Assembly (NCBI GenBank): GCA_024364805.1
Contig: CM044502.1
Span: 116,363,923 to 116,387,406, forward strand
DNA from: Euprymna scolopes
Taxonomy: Eukaryota > Mollusca > Cephalopoda > Sepiida > Sepiolidae
Direction of reading: 5' to 3'
Length of the DNA: 23,484 nucleotides
The notes beneath the pieces were generated by a model. That model searched no databases. It saw only the letters and a program-made list of their open reading frames with translations, and was not told the DNA's origin. The stretch's first letter is position 1; each line of letters starts with the position of its first letter. Positions 1 to 10,515 of this stretch are shown one piece after another. Both the position numbers and the translations under genes were made by a program.

Positions 1-192
1 TACGTGATCAACAAGGCTGAATAGTGAATAAGTATTATGATCTTTATATCTTATAAAAACTAATGTAATTTTGACGTTGCTTTCAATATCGATTTTTTAA
101 ATGTAGTATTATCCTTGAAGTGGGAGTCCACTGAAGAATGTATGCACATATATAAACAATAATATTTGTATAATAAACAAACAGTATATATA

Positions 193-228
<36 letters not shown>

Positions 229-583
229 TGTATGTATGTATGTATGTATGTGTGTGTGTGTATGTGTGTGGTTTTCCTTTATATTTTTATAAACACTACA
301 TTCTGAATTTGGAAATATATATATATTTAGCAACCATAAACGTAACATGGGTAAATTACGCTTTGTAAAGCTTTTATTCAAGGGGTGCACCCACTAAGAT
401 TCGCACGGCTTTATAAATTAATTTAAATTATTAGTGTTTAATGCCAAAAAATGAGCAGAAATTCAATCACTAATTCAGCAGTCATTCTTAGTAAACGGGC
501 TATAACTTTTCTCATTTTGATGGGCTAACGGAGCCAATCTAGGTCATAATACTTATTCACTATTCAGCCTTGTTGATCACGTA
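1..583. mobile_element. Non-autonomous DNA transposon (MITE-like) with 40-bp terminal inverted repeats
   Basis: Bases 1-40 and 544-583 are perfect reverse complements over 40 positions; the left arm begins TACGTGATCAACAAGGCTGA. About 500 bp lie between the arms. The interior codes for nothing recognisable and holds a TA/TATG microsatellite. This structure fits a MITE or deletion derivative of a DNA transposon. The window starts at the outer edge of the left arm, so the true element end and any target-site duplication cannot be seen; the base run after 583 (CAGGGCACC) may still belong to the right end. Perfect arms suggest a fairly recent insertion. The superfamily cannot be assigned. Confidence 0.75.
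184..271. repeat. Compound microsatellite (TA)n(TATG)n(TG)n
   Basis: An uninterrupted TA run passes into about a dozen TATG units and then TG-rich sequence. It lies inside the inverted-repeat element. Open frames across it are His/Thr/Tyr/Ile repeats on the minus strand and are not genes. Confidence 0.95.
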
Positions 584-1239
584 CAGGGCACCTCGTTGCA
601 CAAAGGCATTAAAATAGTTTTTGTATTTTGCACCGTTACGACCGTTCATTTAAATCTTTATTATATAAAATGAAATAAAACTATGCCAGCACGACTTGTG
701 TGTATGTGTTATTTTCGTCTACACGAAATAAAACTATATTTTGCTTAGAGTGCAATATAATTTGGAACAAGTTACCAGATTTGATTAAGAACGGCAATAA
801 TATAAGACATTTATATATACAGAAATAGGGGAAGCCATATTCATTTTGTATTCTATTAAATTACGAATGAAATGGCCATTCCTTATAACCGTACATTCGC
901 TCAATAATTAGCTTGCCTCCCTTGGTTAGTAGATTTTCTTCGTGGAAACATTTCAAGCGTGAACTGAAAACTGATAAAATAAGTTTCCGTTCACCTGGAG
1001 CTCATATGCAAAGACGGTCTGAAATGATATTTGGACGAAATGGGTAAAATGGATAGAAATAAAACTTGTAGGCCATCACCCGAGACACAGTGAATCCGAG
1101 CCGTTTCTACTAATCTCATTCACGCGTTTGGAGAATGAACGAATTCGTTGTGTAGAAGCATTGTTTGTGAACATATGAGCATGACATAGTTTCATGTTAA
1201 AGTCCAATATTGTTTAAACATTAAGAAAAAGTACAGAGT
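584..1239. other. Unassigned AT-rich stretch
   Basis: I see no coding frame, RNA gene or repeat structure here. The phrase GAAATAAAACTAT occurs twice (near 671 and 725), which hints at a small local duplication only. Confidence 0.5.
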
Positions 1240-1303
1240 GGGACAGAGCAACTTGCTTATTTGGACTATATTTGAAAGTTAAATAAGCAATTTGCTCTGC
1301 CCT
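1240..1303. repeat. Hairpin-forming inverted repeat, 23-bp arms, 18-nt loop
   Basis: Bases 1240-1262 and 1281-1303 pair as reverse complements with three mismatches. The 18-nt loop gives a total of 64 nt, close to a microRNA precursor in size. Either arm could also be the terminal repeat of a very small foldback element. No flanking structure decides between these. Confidence 0.6.
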
Positions 1304-1405
1304 ACCATATATTTATATGATCGAATGTAAATAAATAGATCAAACAGTATATTTATATTTAAAGCAAAGTTGTTTGTATGTTAATATGTGTTTCGTGGCA
1401 TCAAA

Positions 1406-1459
1406 TCAAATCTAATGTGCGGTTAGTTTTGGAAAATTCCCAAACTAACTGTAGATTTG
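1406..1459. repeat. Hairpin with bulged stem
   Basis: The inner stem pairs CGGTTAGTTTTGG (1420-1432) with CCAAACTAACTG (1440-1451), with one unpaired base in the T run, around a loop of about 7 nt. It continues through a small bulge into CAAATCTA pairing with TAGATTTG. It lies about 100 bp after another hairpin. Function is unknown. Confidence 0.5.
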
Positions 1460-2678
1460 GAATTAGCGCCTTCAATCCGATCTTTTTAGTGATTCATAAA
1501 GTTTTTGAATTTTTTTTTAAATTCATCATTCAAAGTACGTAAAAAATAGTATTGGAAGCAGATGATCCACCATTTTTGTCGTTTCGTTTCCAGTTGAATA
1601 TTTTCAATTATTAGCCAGCCGAACAACAAGACAATTATTTGTCGTTTAATCGGTCGTTGTGTGAAAATGCGTCCGCTTTCGATTCCAATAGTTTTATGGT
1701 ATCTTTCGGGGTTTGAATCTTAAACTAAACAATGAATTTTTTCTTTTTGCTATATCGTTCCAGATATTTCCAAACCTATATTGATCATCATTATAAAACA
1801 GAATAAAGCACTCCACATTTTAGTTTTGCTATTTATAGTAATGCTTTTCATTTTAACTTATGTGAAGAAGTGAAAGGTTTGAGAACCCCGACGTTGAGGG
1901 AACTTCAGCTAATGTTAATATAATATAATATGAAGTTGGCATTATTAGCGTTGAATTCAATATAACTCAATAACTTGTTACTACAACTACTCCTACTACT
2001 AACATCATTACTGCTACCACTGCTACTGTTGTATAGTGGGTGAGAAATATTGTTCTTATAACGGCACCCGTTATAAACGTATACATTGTATGTAATGCTG
2101 TTTAGCTAGGATATACATTACAGTTCATATTTACAACAAGGTATCATTTTTTATAAGAATAATAATATATGCTTCATAACTTTTCTTTCTCCCAGAGTTT
2201 TTCTATCTTCATTGCTGGGCTCTGTGATGAAACATGAAATGACCAACACAATAACTAATTGAGATCTCTGTTCTTCTTTCTTTTGCGAAACCACAGAACG
2301 ACACTTTATATTTTTAAAATATAAATTTATTTCAGCTCTCAAATGGTCTTCACAAGTGATCTGCATTTAGTGTCTACATGCTTGTTCTTCACAGCCTCGC
2401 TTCCTGGTTTGAAGCCCGTCTGTTCACTTACATGACCAAACTCAAACTCTTCTCCTTTTTCTAACCTTCCCGACCTCTTAACCTCAGTTCCGTTACGTCA
2501 TCATTAAAAAAGCACATGTCTATCGGCAGGCGACCTTTCTATGTATTCCTGCCCAAGATCATTTTGTTTATTTAACCTAGCTAATTAATGTTAACATACT
2601 CAGCTAAAACCCATTGCTACACGTTATTCTATGAACAATAAATAACTCTCAATATAACCAATTTTAACAATATCACTG
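1460..2678. other. Unassigned stretch with trinucleotide tract and small hairpin
   Basis: This stretch holds a degenerate (TAC)n tract at about 1980-2030. It also holds a perfect 9-bp stem with a 3-nt loop at 2056-2076 (TTATAACGG paired with CCGTTATAA). Bases 2360-2560 are less AT-rich than their surroundings, but I find no protein similarity in any frame. The 71-codon minus-strand open frame at 2151-2366 is not convincing. Confidence 0.5.
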
Positions 2679-2718
2679 GATAGATAGATAATTAGATAGA
2701 TAGACAGATAGATCGATA
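2679..2718. repeat. Imperfect (GATA)n microsatellite
   Basis: TAGA/GATA units are interrupted by ATTAGA, CAGATA and GATCGATA variants. Confidence 0.9.
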
Positions 2719-3103
2719 ATAACTAAGTTAACTTTTAACCATGTTATTACAAAACATTACCACTACTACTAATAATTGCAAAATCTCAAGAAAACTGAAA
2801 CTACAAGAAAAGTACACAATAGAACTAAACTTGCGAGAAATTTCATAGACCGTAATCACCCTAAATGAATTTATGGAACCAGTCTTGGTTGATACCATAC
2901 GAAATAGTCGAGAAGTATCAAGAATGATGACAAGACTAAGGAGGGAGAACACTAATCAGACCTCCACTAGAGAGGTGTTGGGAGTAATCAGAAATTTCCA
3001 TCTAAATCATAGCGACGATCAATGGTTGTTGCGAGCAAGAGGTCAATAGTATGCAGCTGTTGAGAGCACTGGAATTACGTAGAGACTTTAAATCAATCAG
3101 ATT

Positions 3104-3105
<2 letters not shown>
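2719..3105. other. Unassigned sequence before the long (TA)n
   Basis: A 74-codon minus-strand open frame at 2728-2952 has no recognisable motif and is probably chance. No repeat or RNA structure is evident. Confidence 0.4.

Positions 3106-3184
<79 letters not shown>
3106..3184. repeat. (TA)n microsatellite, about 39 units
   Basis: An uninterrupted AT/TA run of 79 bases. A related dispersed repeat starts about 75 bp downstream. The only other copy of that repeat in the window also follows a (TA)n, so the microsatellite may belong to the repeat. Confidence 0.97.
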
Positions 3185-3185
<1 letters not shown>

Positions 3186-3258
3186 TTTTTTTAAAGGCCG
3201 AGAACTTTAAATTAAAATAAATCATAGAAAATATATTTATATAATGTATCTATGTATT

Positions 3259-3720
3259 AAAGTGACATTGTTTGTTTCTCCGTCTGTGTAGTGAACGGTT
3301 TCTGCCAAACTTCTCTGTCAATATTTTATTAAAAGACTTCAAATTTAATATATAGTGGATTTGGATCCGTGAAACAAATTCAATTTCTATATTTAGATGG
3401 TAAAAATAGCTGTTCAGGGGTAAAAATTCAAAAATTAGAACTTGTCAGGCGTAAGTCGACTAAACGTGTTACTTCTACGCATGAACAAATATGCATTTAT
3501 ATTTTATAATATTATTTTTTAAAAGTTTATGGACTTATCTCAGATGGTAACAAATAACGCTGGAGAACTATATGTTTTGGTCTTGATTCTAGCTGATGAT
3601 ATCCAAGTCAAATTTCTTAAAACTTGGAATTATTTTTATATATTGGGTACAATATAATAATCAATAGACAATTGTCTCTATAATAATAAATACGAAATCA
3701 GTATGAATTAAAATATCATA
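3259..3720 (+). repeat. Dispersed repeat, copy 1 (unclassified)
   Basis: Blocks of this stretch recur in the same order and orientation at 5285-5505. Shared segments include the start (AGTGACATTG here, AGTGCCCTTG there), a CTCTGTCAAT / ACTCAGTCAAT block, and a core near 3445-3485 reading GTCAGGCGTAAGTC...CGTGTTACTTCTACGCATG. Bases from about 3530 to 3720 may be a further part present only here. I cannot class it from sequence alone; no terminal inverted repeats or coding capacity are visible. Confidence 0.65.
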
Positions 3721-4261
3721 TTTAAGCGTCTTTTACGACACGCAGTTGGAAGTGAATGTCTTTTTCCAACCACCACTCGCGTTTATAGTTGAGCTGTTCA
3801 GTGAATAGAAAATGACCACGTTTCCAACAAGCGCGGTCATCCTCGAAGCATGATTTGGAAACCATAAAGAAAAATACAAATCATCTTGGAAAATGCATTA
3901 ATCCAAGTGTGTTTGAAACATAACATTGTCAGTTCCGTCTCCAAGTTCTGAACCACCGTGACGTGAATTCAATTCTTTTAAAAATCCTCTACCACTTTAT
4001 GAGACGCAATGGCGCTTAGGCGTACGTGATGCCAATTCGTTCCATCCGAGTGAAGGTGAAAACCTATCATTCCAATGAAGGATGACGCAGGGTTGAATCG
4101 AGAAGCGTTTCTGAAAGAAGTCCTTCGATGTCGTCAGCAAAAATAATCTGTAGGATATAGATGACAAAAATATACAGGCCGATCGCATATTGATTATTGA
4201 AACCTTTTTTGACAGGTTTGAAATTACCAATAAAAACAACAGATATTGATAATGAAAAACG
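3721..4261. other. Unassigned stretch
   Basis: Two overlapping minus-strand open frames of 73 and 91 codons cross 3997-4288. They carry no recognisable domain and end in low-complexity DNA. I see no gene or repeat structure. Confidence 0.4.
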
Positions 4262-4425
4262 TACACACACACTTACAATTACATACACATGTACTCAGAC
4301 ATGCACACTTTCACATACTCATATGCGTACATGCATGCATGCACGTATCTATCTATATAATATCTATCTATATGATATCTATCCATATACTATCTATCTA
4401 TGTATGCACACATCTATCTACATAA
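4262..4425. repeat. Low-complexity CA- and TATC-rich tract
   Basis: ACAC and CACATAC motifs grade into TGCATGCA and then imperfect (TATC)n blocks spaced about 25 bp apart. The 100-codon plus-strand open frame at 4197-4499 reads through this tract and is not a gene. Confidence 0.85.
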
Positions 4426-5165
4426 AGGTATGTTATTATATTTTATTTATATCATATATTATATTTCATTTATATTATATGCACAAGGTTAACTCTTAGG
4501 ACTTTATGAACTGAATTATGATGTAGATGATTAAAAAAATACTTATTGTTAATTTCAGATGGCGTCATACTAAATGTAAGCAATAGATAGTCGCATTCTT
4601 GAGGTATCCGACATCTACTTAGATACTTAACTAATACCTACAAAGCGTGTTTGAATCAATTCCCACATTATTTCTGCCGCTATATTCATTTATTTACGAC
4701 TGAACGAATTAATTCAACAAGGTCATAAAGGATTAAACTTATGAACTGGTCATTATGAATTTTAGAACACATCTGTCAGGTTATATTTTAGTTATATTGT
4801 TTTCTAAAATTTATGCCCATCCTATTTCTGTCCAATTCTTTTTAGTAGTAATAAAATATAAATTAATAACTAGTATCCCAATTCTAGTTTCTTTTGATCA
4901 TTTTAAAGAATTCCAAAGAATTTAATAGTTCCATTTAAAAATTCAAATATATTGCGTCTGCATTGCATGCTATACGTAATCAGTAGACTCGAATAAAGCA
5001 AAGCTTTGAATTTCAATGTCATCTTTAGACCTATTTAGCTTTAGACTAAAAGACTTAAAGAAGTCACTGAGATTCAAAATATTAAACGTTTATTATAATT
5101 TTGATGAAATCCATTACATGATTTTGGTTCTAGAAAAGGTTACAATACTGTATCAATATTATAAT
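4426..5165. other. Unassigned AT-rich stretch
   Basis: Nothing recognisable was seen on either strand. The open frame at 5016-5285 ends in translated microsatellite (Ser/Val/Leu then Tyr/Ile). Confidence 0.5.
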
Positions 5166-5505
<340 letters not shown>

Positions 5506-5565
5506 ATGAATTCATAGTACAATACTCTCGACGAACCCACTAAACAGCAAAATCTGATCTTCACT

Positions 5566-5736
5566 GTTGAGGCCCATAGACATCGAAAAAGCTTTTACGG
5601 TAGTTTCTTCTCTCGGACTTCTAGACTTTGAAATTCCCTCCCTGTTTTCTGCTTCCATGTTTGTACTATCCTGCAGAAGTTTAAAAGTAATGTGAATAGA
5701 TATCTCGTTGCTCAGTTCTCCACAATCCTTTGTTAG
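5566..5736 (+). pseudogene. LINE ORF2 C-terminal relic (family Y)
   Basis: In one frame the translation reads HRHRKSFYGSFFSRTSRL, then a stop where tryptophan is expected, then NSLP and a LQKFKSNVNRYL block. The pattern SFF-RT-RLWNSLP followed by a FK-NVN motif is the conserved tail found just after the reverse transcriptase domain in CR1/L2/Jockey-like non-LTR retrotransposons. The closest match in the window is the fragment at 18415-18816 (QKFKCNVNRHLAAQ). The TGG-to-TGA change and short length mark it as an inactive 5'-truncated remnant. A 164-codon open frame on the opposite strand (5512-6006) is its shadow. Confidence 0.75.
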
Positions 5737-6016
5737 ACACGATCTCAAATTATATCCTTTTACGTCCAATTGGCAATATGCCTTGGTGGGAGTGGAAAAG
5801 AGTAAAACGATAATCTTATAATCTCTAATAATATATAGTCTATTGATGATTATTGATTTCTGATTAAGATCAACGGGTAGTGTAGGAATGTGCAGGGTAA
5901 ATAAATGTCGGCGGGGAGTATGTAATTTGCTTTCAGGTTCTAATTCAGTTGGAATTATCTCATTAACATATGTTGTAATATCATTATTAAAGTTATAATT
6001 GGCCATACTTGGTTGT

Positions 6017-6195
6017 ACCTATTTACTATGCCTCCCCACGGGACAGAGTTAGACACCAGGGTCGTTTTTTAATGTGGAGAAAAGGTACAAAAATAAAAAT
6101 TGTCTCAGTCGTGAAGGATTTCTCCTCCACCGAAAGAGAACAAGAAATAGAAGTGCAGCATCTGAAGAACAGATACTACACTTTGATCTTGACCA
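6017..6195 (-). repeat. (AAC)n-associated dispersed repeat, inverted copy
   Basis: The reverse complement of this segment matches 11668-11848 at roughly 90% by eye. One shared block covers the codons RWRRNPSRLRQF and ends LFSTLKNDPGV-stop on the minus strand. The same frame is open in both copies, so it may be the end of a coding region, or the frame may survive simply because both copies are young. I do not recognise the protein. It could be a LINE 3' end or a SINE-like unit. Confidence 0.75.
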
Positions 6196-6728
6196 AAATA
6201 GAAAAACATGTTGAGTAAATCGTGTGGAATAGACATCACCTTTAACCATTAACAAGCCAAAAAAGTTTGCTATGCCGTAAAACGAAATAGACACTTAAAA
6301 ATCTGTACTAATAATTCAGTTGATATTTCCTGAGGCTTTCATAAAATAAAATTCTTCGCACGTTCATATTTGTCAGTTGTCGCTAATTTCTTTTGTTTTG
6401 TTTAATTAAATTTTCGCTTTAATTTGAAACAAGAAACACAAATAAAATAATAATCACTGGTATATTAATAATTGCAACGGCAAATAAATTATTTCTCTAA
6501 AAGAATAGACCCGGAAGTTCTTTTTCCACACATTATAACTATATAACAAAAAGCGCCTAAGATTATTTAATTCTATGATACAACACGACATTTTTATATG
6601 CTGCATATATATCAATATACAAACACGCACGAACAGTCGCAGGTATTCCTAATTTTAATATTTATTTAATAAAGAGTTCCCAATAAATTAATATTCTGCA
6701 ATATAGATTTGCCATTTACACTGCCATT

Positions 6729-6731
<3 letters not shown>
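6196..6731. other. Unassigned AT-rich stretch
   Basis: No gene, repeat or RNA structure was recognised on either strand. Confidence 0.5.

Positions 6732-6776
<45 letters not shown>
6732..6776. repeat. (CA)n microsatellite
   Basis: Pure CA run of about 22 units ending in ATATAT. Confidence 0.98.
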
Positions 6777-6782
<6 letters not shown>

Positions 6783-7579
6783 TCAGAGATAATTTGAATA
6801 CCTACTGGAGAAGACGTAAATGTCTAATAGATACTATTCTCTAGTGCTGAAGGTCAGGGGTTTATCAGAACAATTTAGCACGAGGATACTTTTCCATACA
6901 AGTAAGAACACGGAGATGGATACTCAACCAGCCAAGATGAATTCTCATCATAGAAATCCAGTATAACCAAGATATCACAAGAAAGGTAGATCATAACACG
7001 TTTTAAATGGTCAACATTAAAATTGCATTCTTAACGTCTCTACTTACTAAGTGTTTGAGAGTAAAAGGAAAACTTTAACGGGTTATTCGCGAATCTATGT
7101 ATCTCATATGGAGATCAAAAGGAACTCCTTGATTTCTGAGAATCTCGACTGAAGTAAAATAAAACAAAAATGAAATACATGGTTATATTAGTTCAGTTTA
7201 GTTAAACTTTATTTCTATATATTGTGAACACACAAAATACCGAAATATCCTTAAGTTTAAAACTGAATTATGTTTGAAAAAGAAAAATGAAAAAAACAAA
7301 AACAAATTCCATTTTAAGCATGCTAATTTGCAATGAATTCACTGAGTGGCCCATTTCTTATTAAGTTCTATTTATAACCCTCGCCCCCTTTTATTGCATG
7401 TTGTTTGATCTCCCCATTCTTTTTTTGTACAATGTCTATTGCTATGTGTTACGCTATCTGTTTATCAAGTTCTGAGAGTAATTAAGAAAAAAAAAAGAAC
7501 AAAAAGATTGAAATTACTAATTATCAACAGAAGGGAATATAACTACGATTGATAATACTATTTGACTTATAATTGTATA
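6777..7579. other. Unassigned AT-rich stretch
   Basis: No protein similarity or repeat structure is visible. A-rich runs at 7260-7310 and 7485-7510 are the only notable features. Confidence 0.45.
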
Positions 7580-7669
7580 GAAAAATACAAAGAGAAAGAG
7601 AAAGAGAGACAGAGGGAGAAATATTGTGAGCTGAAAAGAGTCATTTCAGATGATGTCTTTGTATTTTTC
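7580..7669. repeat. Inverted repeat, perfect 14-bp arms
   Basis: GAAAAATACAAAGA at 7580-7593 is the exact reverse complement of 7656-7669. The 62-nt interior is mostly AG-rich (AAAGAGAAAGAGAGACAGAG). This could be a small foldback element or chance in AT-rich DNA. Confidence 0.45.
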
Positions 7670-7799
7670 CATATTTAGCTTACTTTTCAAGCTCATCTTT
7701 TCCTGACAAAAACAATTAACCTAAACTAACAGGCGATCCAACGGGTCACATATTTTTTTCTCTCATAAATATTATAAACATGATAGAAGTCAACCTGTT

Positions 7800-8176
7800 T
7801 ATTCCTTCTCTATCCTTCGTTATCCCGCCCTTTTTCATCATCATCTCACTCTTTCTTTCTCCCTCTCCCTTTCTATCTTTCCTGTCTCACTTTCCTTCAT
7901 GCTAACGTTCGCTATCCAAATCTCATTTCCTTATTTCTGTTTTCTATTTCTCTGTAGAAATCAACCAGGATTCCAACACCGGAGAGGAAATATATTCTAG
8001 TATTTCTCTCGCTTTCTATCTCTCTCATTCATTACACCGTTCTTTCTCTCTATCTTTCTTTACTTTTCTCTTTTCCCTTATTTCTCTCTTTCCTTATCTT
8101 TATCTCATTCTTTATAACCCTCTCTCTTTCTCTTCTATCTTTCTTTTTGGTCTCTTTTGTTCTTTCTCGGTCTCTC
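7800..8176. repeat. Polypyrimidine tract on the plus strand
   Basis: Over about 375 bases the plus strand is dominated by C and T (TTTCTTTCTCCCTCTCCC-like), broken by a short mixed block at 7958-8008. Long homopyrimidine DNA can adopt triplex structures. The mixed block (GAAATCAACCAGG...GAGGAAATATATTC) has a diverged second copy at 8180-8245, so the tract seems to have grown by duplication. Confidence 0.8.
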
Positions 8177-8369
8177 TTCCGAAATTAATCAGGAAAACCC
8201 AATGAGAGTTCCCACGTGAGAAAGGAAATATATTCCGATAATTTCTGGTTGTGGTTCTTAAACAATAAAACGTGATGAAAACAATACACTTTCGAACGGT
8301 TTTGTAACGTGACAATGTATAAATCATTACAAACATTTAAATAGGATGTGCAACTGTGTAAATGAGTTT

Positions 8370-8430
8370 ATGTGCGTGCATGCGTGCATGCGTGCGTGTG
8401 CGTGTGCGCGTGCGCGTGTGCGCATGTATG
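8370..8430. repeat. Strictly alternating purine-pyrimidine tract (Z-DNA type)
   Basis: Sixty-one bases alternate R and Y without a break, built from GTGC, GCGT, GCAT and GCGC steps. Such sequences are classic Z-DNA formers. It is one of the few CpG-dense spots in the window. Confidence 0.85.
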
Positions 8431-8734
8431 TTTTCATGTGTGTAATGGATAGAACATGAAAAGGGGAGAAAGTGATTGCGGAAAGAATACGCTTAAGAAA
8501 TAACAAATAGAATACATATGCACAACAGCAGAAGACATAGAATAAAAACTCGGAATTACTAAAACAAAACAAAAAACGCATTTTATCAACATCATATCGC
8601 ACGGATCCTAGATTCTATTGCTGGCATTGATATCCCAATATTTCTTTAGTAAAAGCTCTTTCTAGAAAAGCCTCGAGGATTACGTGATGGTCCATGTGAA
8701 GATTGCCAACATCCAAAATGAAAGTGATTTGTGT
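8431..8734. other. Unassigned; possible body of a minus-strand SINE
   Basis: No coding signal. If the tRNA-like block at 8735-8808 is a SINE head on the minus strand, its body would extend leftward into this stretch. I find no poly-A tail or tandem 3' tail that would fix the end. Confidence 0.35.
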
Positions 8735-8808
8735 GGAGCGATTTGGGTTCGAACTGGGTACGCCGAGGTCGTCAGTCCGTATTGTTAACCACTAGACCTC
8801 CATCACCT
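8735..8808 (-). mobile_element. tRNA-derived SINE head or decayed tRNA pseudogene
   Basis: On the minus strand an A-box-like block TCTAGTGGTTA (8786-8796) lies about 30 nt before a B box AGTTCGAACCC (8745-8755). That is the spacing of the RNA polymerase III internal promoter. The TCTAGTGGTTA core resembles tRNA-Glu or tRNA-Asp. The acceptor arm (GGTGATG against TCGCTCC) and the anticodon stem do not pair, so it is not a working tRNA gene. Cephalopod genomes carry several tRNA-derived SINE families; which one this is cannot be told here. Confidence 0.65.
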
Positions 8809-8953
8809 TCCAAAAAACGTGCATATAACTTTCAAAATGAATAAATCCTACATATTTCTTATGTGTTTTTATAAAGAAATTCGTATTTTTAAGAGAAAAA
8901 ATATTGCAACAATACAAAAGTCGAGTTTGCAAGATTGGAATCCAACTTGATGA

Positions 8954-9826
8954 AAGAATGGAACGATAAAATTGTCACACTAGAAAAGACGACATGATTC
9001 TATTTCCGTTTGATGAAAACCGGTTTTCTTTTTTTGTTGCAAACCATCTAAGTATAGGCCAGTTGTATACAAATTCCAAAAGTGATGTCTGAAAATGACA
9101 TAATGTTCAATAAGCGAGATCGGAGATGCGCGGCTGTACAAATCATGTTCTCTACCGACAAGACCATTGTCACTACTTTAAAATGTATCGCTGGATTGCC
9201 ACAAATAACAGGGACTTGCCCAGGGTGATGAAAACAAAGTTTCCGGCTACGGTTATGATATTGGTGTGGTTTTCAAGTGAGGGTCACACCATGCCAGCTC
9301 ACATCTTCGAAGTCGGCTTGAAAATCAACACCAAAGTGTATCTGGATGTGCTGAAGAGTGTGATAATCCCCTGTTGCAATCAGGTGACCGCTTTCAAACT
9401 CTGGGTGTGGCAGCAGGACTCGGCGACGGCCCACAAAGCCAAAGAGACCAAGGTTTTTCTTCAGAAGGAGTGTTGCAACTTTGTAACCTTCTCTCACTGC
9501 CCCTCCTCCCCCTACTTTAACCCCCTTTGCTACTTTGATTATATATCGAGATCATCACCAACATGACCTCCCACAACACCGACGCCGACTTGATCGCCGC
9601 TATCCTCTAAGTAATCATCAAGCACATGCTGACGCTTGTGGAAAAGGCACGCTTCCAGTTCCGGACTCGTATCTAGTCGAGGATGTAGACTGAAAGCGGC
9701 TACATTGAATAGATATCAATTCTAGTATATAATCAAGTTACCTGAACTGATTTTATCAATAAAAGTTGTAAAATAAAGCTGTAGTGTTGTTTTTTTGTAG
9801 GGCGACGACTTTATCGTTCCGCCATG
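8954..9826 (+). mobile_element. Mariner-type DNA transposon, internally deleted copy 1
   Basis: The right end, read outward-in on the minus strand, is TA then CATGGCGGAACGATAAA. The left end has GGAACGATAAAATTGTC, so the ends are imperfect terminal inverted repeats of about 30 bp. The right flank keeps the TA target. Coding pieces: an N-terminus from ATG 9085 (MSENDIMFNKRD), FSTDK where SDEK-like sequence with the first catalytic Asp is expected, then a frame change, then SSEGHTMPAHIF, the second Asp in QQDSA (9417-9419), and NPLCYF where NPLDYF with the third Asp is usual. About 36 residues separate the second and third sites, close to DD37D. The helix-turn-helix DNA-binding region is missing between residues about 19 and 20. 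A shifted frame and the lost third Asp make it inactive. Confidence 0.88.
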
Positions 9827-9876
9827 TATAACAAATAAAAGAAGATAACTCTGTGGTGAGGCTGCATCCATCCATC

Positions 9877-10161
9877 TAACAAAATAAAAATGGGCAACTT
9901 ACTTTTCCAAAAGCGTTGATAACTCCAAAATTATTTTTCAGATGAGACGGAAATTTTCATTGCGGATACTATTAACAATAGCATCAGATCCATACATAAC
10001 ATTTGGAAAAATCAATAGTTGGAATTCCATCAAAATTTCGACTCACACCGAACTTTTAAAAGTCATAGCCAAAGGTTAAGATAAAGATCAGATGAGATGC
10101 AAGACTTCATTGTCTGCAATATTGGCCAAGTATTGCGTCTCTACAATTAACAGAACTGAAG
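9877..10161. repeat. Unnamed 0.27-kb dispersed repeat, copy 1
   Basis: Matches 13041-13311 in the same orientation at roughly 85% by eye. Long shared blocks include CCATACATAACATTTGGAAA and ATCAAAATTTCGACTCACAC. It starts about 50 bp after the mariner copy. No frame is open throughout and no terminal repeats are visible. Its class is unknown. Confidence 0.8.
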
Positions 10162-10475
10162 TTATCTCTACAATTTCACTTTCGCCTTTTTCATGACGTT
10201 AACTTTGATATTAGACATATATATCCCACCATCTGATACGTTTGAAGGTTGAAATGGATTGATTATCAGACCAGCTTTTTATGTCTATTGGTCAAGAGAT
10301 GTAGACGCTAAGCCGAACACAATGGAACAAAAAACACGACCGAAACCTCTAGGCAGAGCTAATGAATAAAACTTCACCACAAAATTTCCAAAACTAAATT
10401 CATCGGTATTCAGACGACATAATATTTAATTACTAAAACTGAACTTTAGCGACAAAATATGACGCCATATATATA

Positions 10476-10508
<33 letters not shown>

Positions 10509-10515
10509 TGTTTTA
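10162..10515. other. Unassigned stretch ending in a TA microsatellite
   Basis: No gene signal. A TA-rich microsatellite occupies about 10467-10509 and abuts the large palindrome. Confidence 0.5.

Noticed and set aside
2151-2952. Minus-strand open frames of 71 and 74 codons as host exons
   Set aside because: No recognisable similarity, and they are bounded by low-complexity DNA. The slight rise in GC at 2360-2560 alone is not enough.
5512-6006. 164-codon minus-strand open frame
   Set aside because: It lies antisense to a LINE C-terminal relic and shows no domain, so it is a shadow frame.
8735-8808. Functional tRNA gene on the minus strand
   Set aside because: A and B boxes are present, but the acceptor, anticodon and T stems do not pair, so it was called a SINE head or pseudogene.
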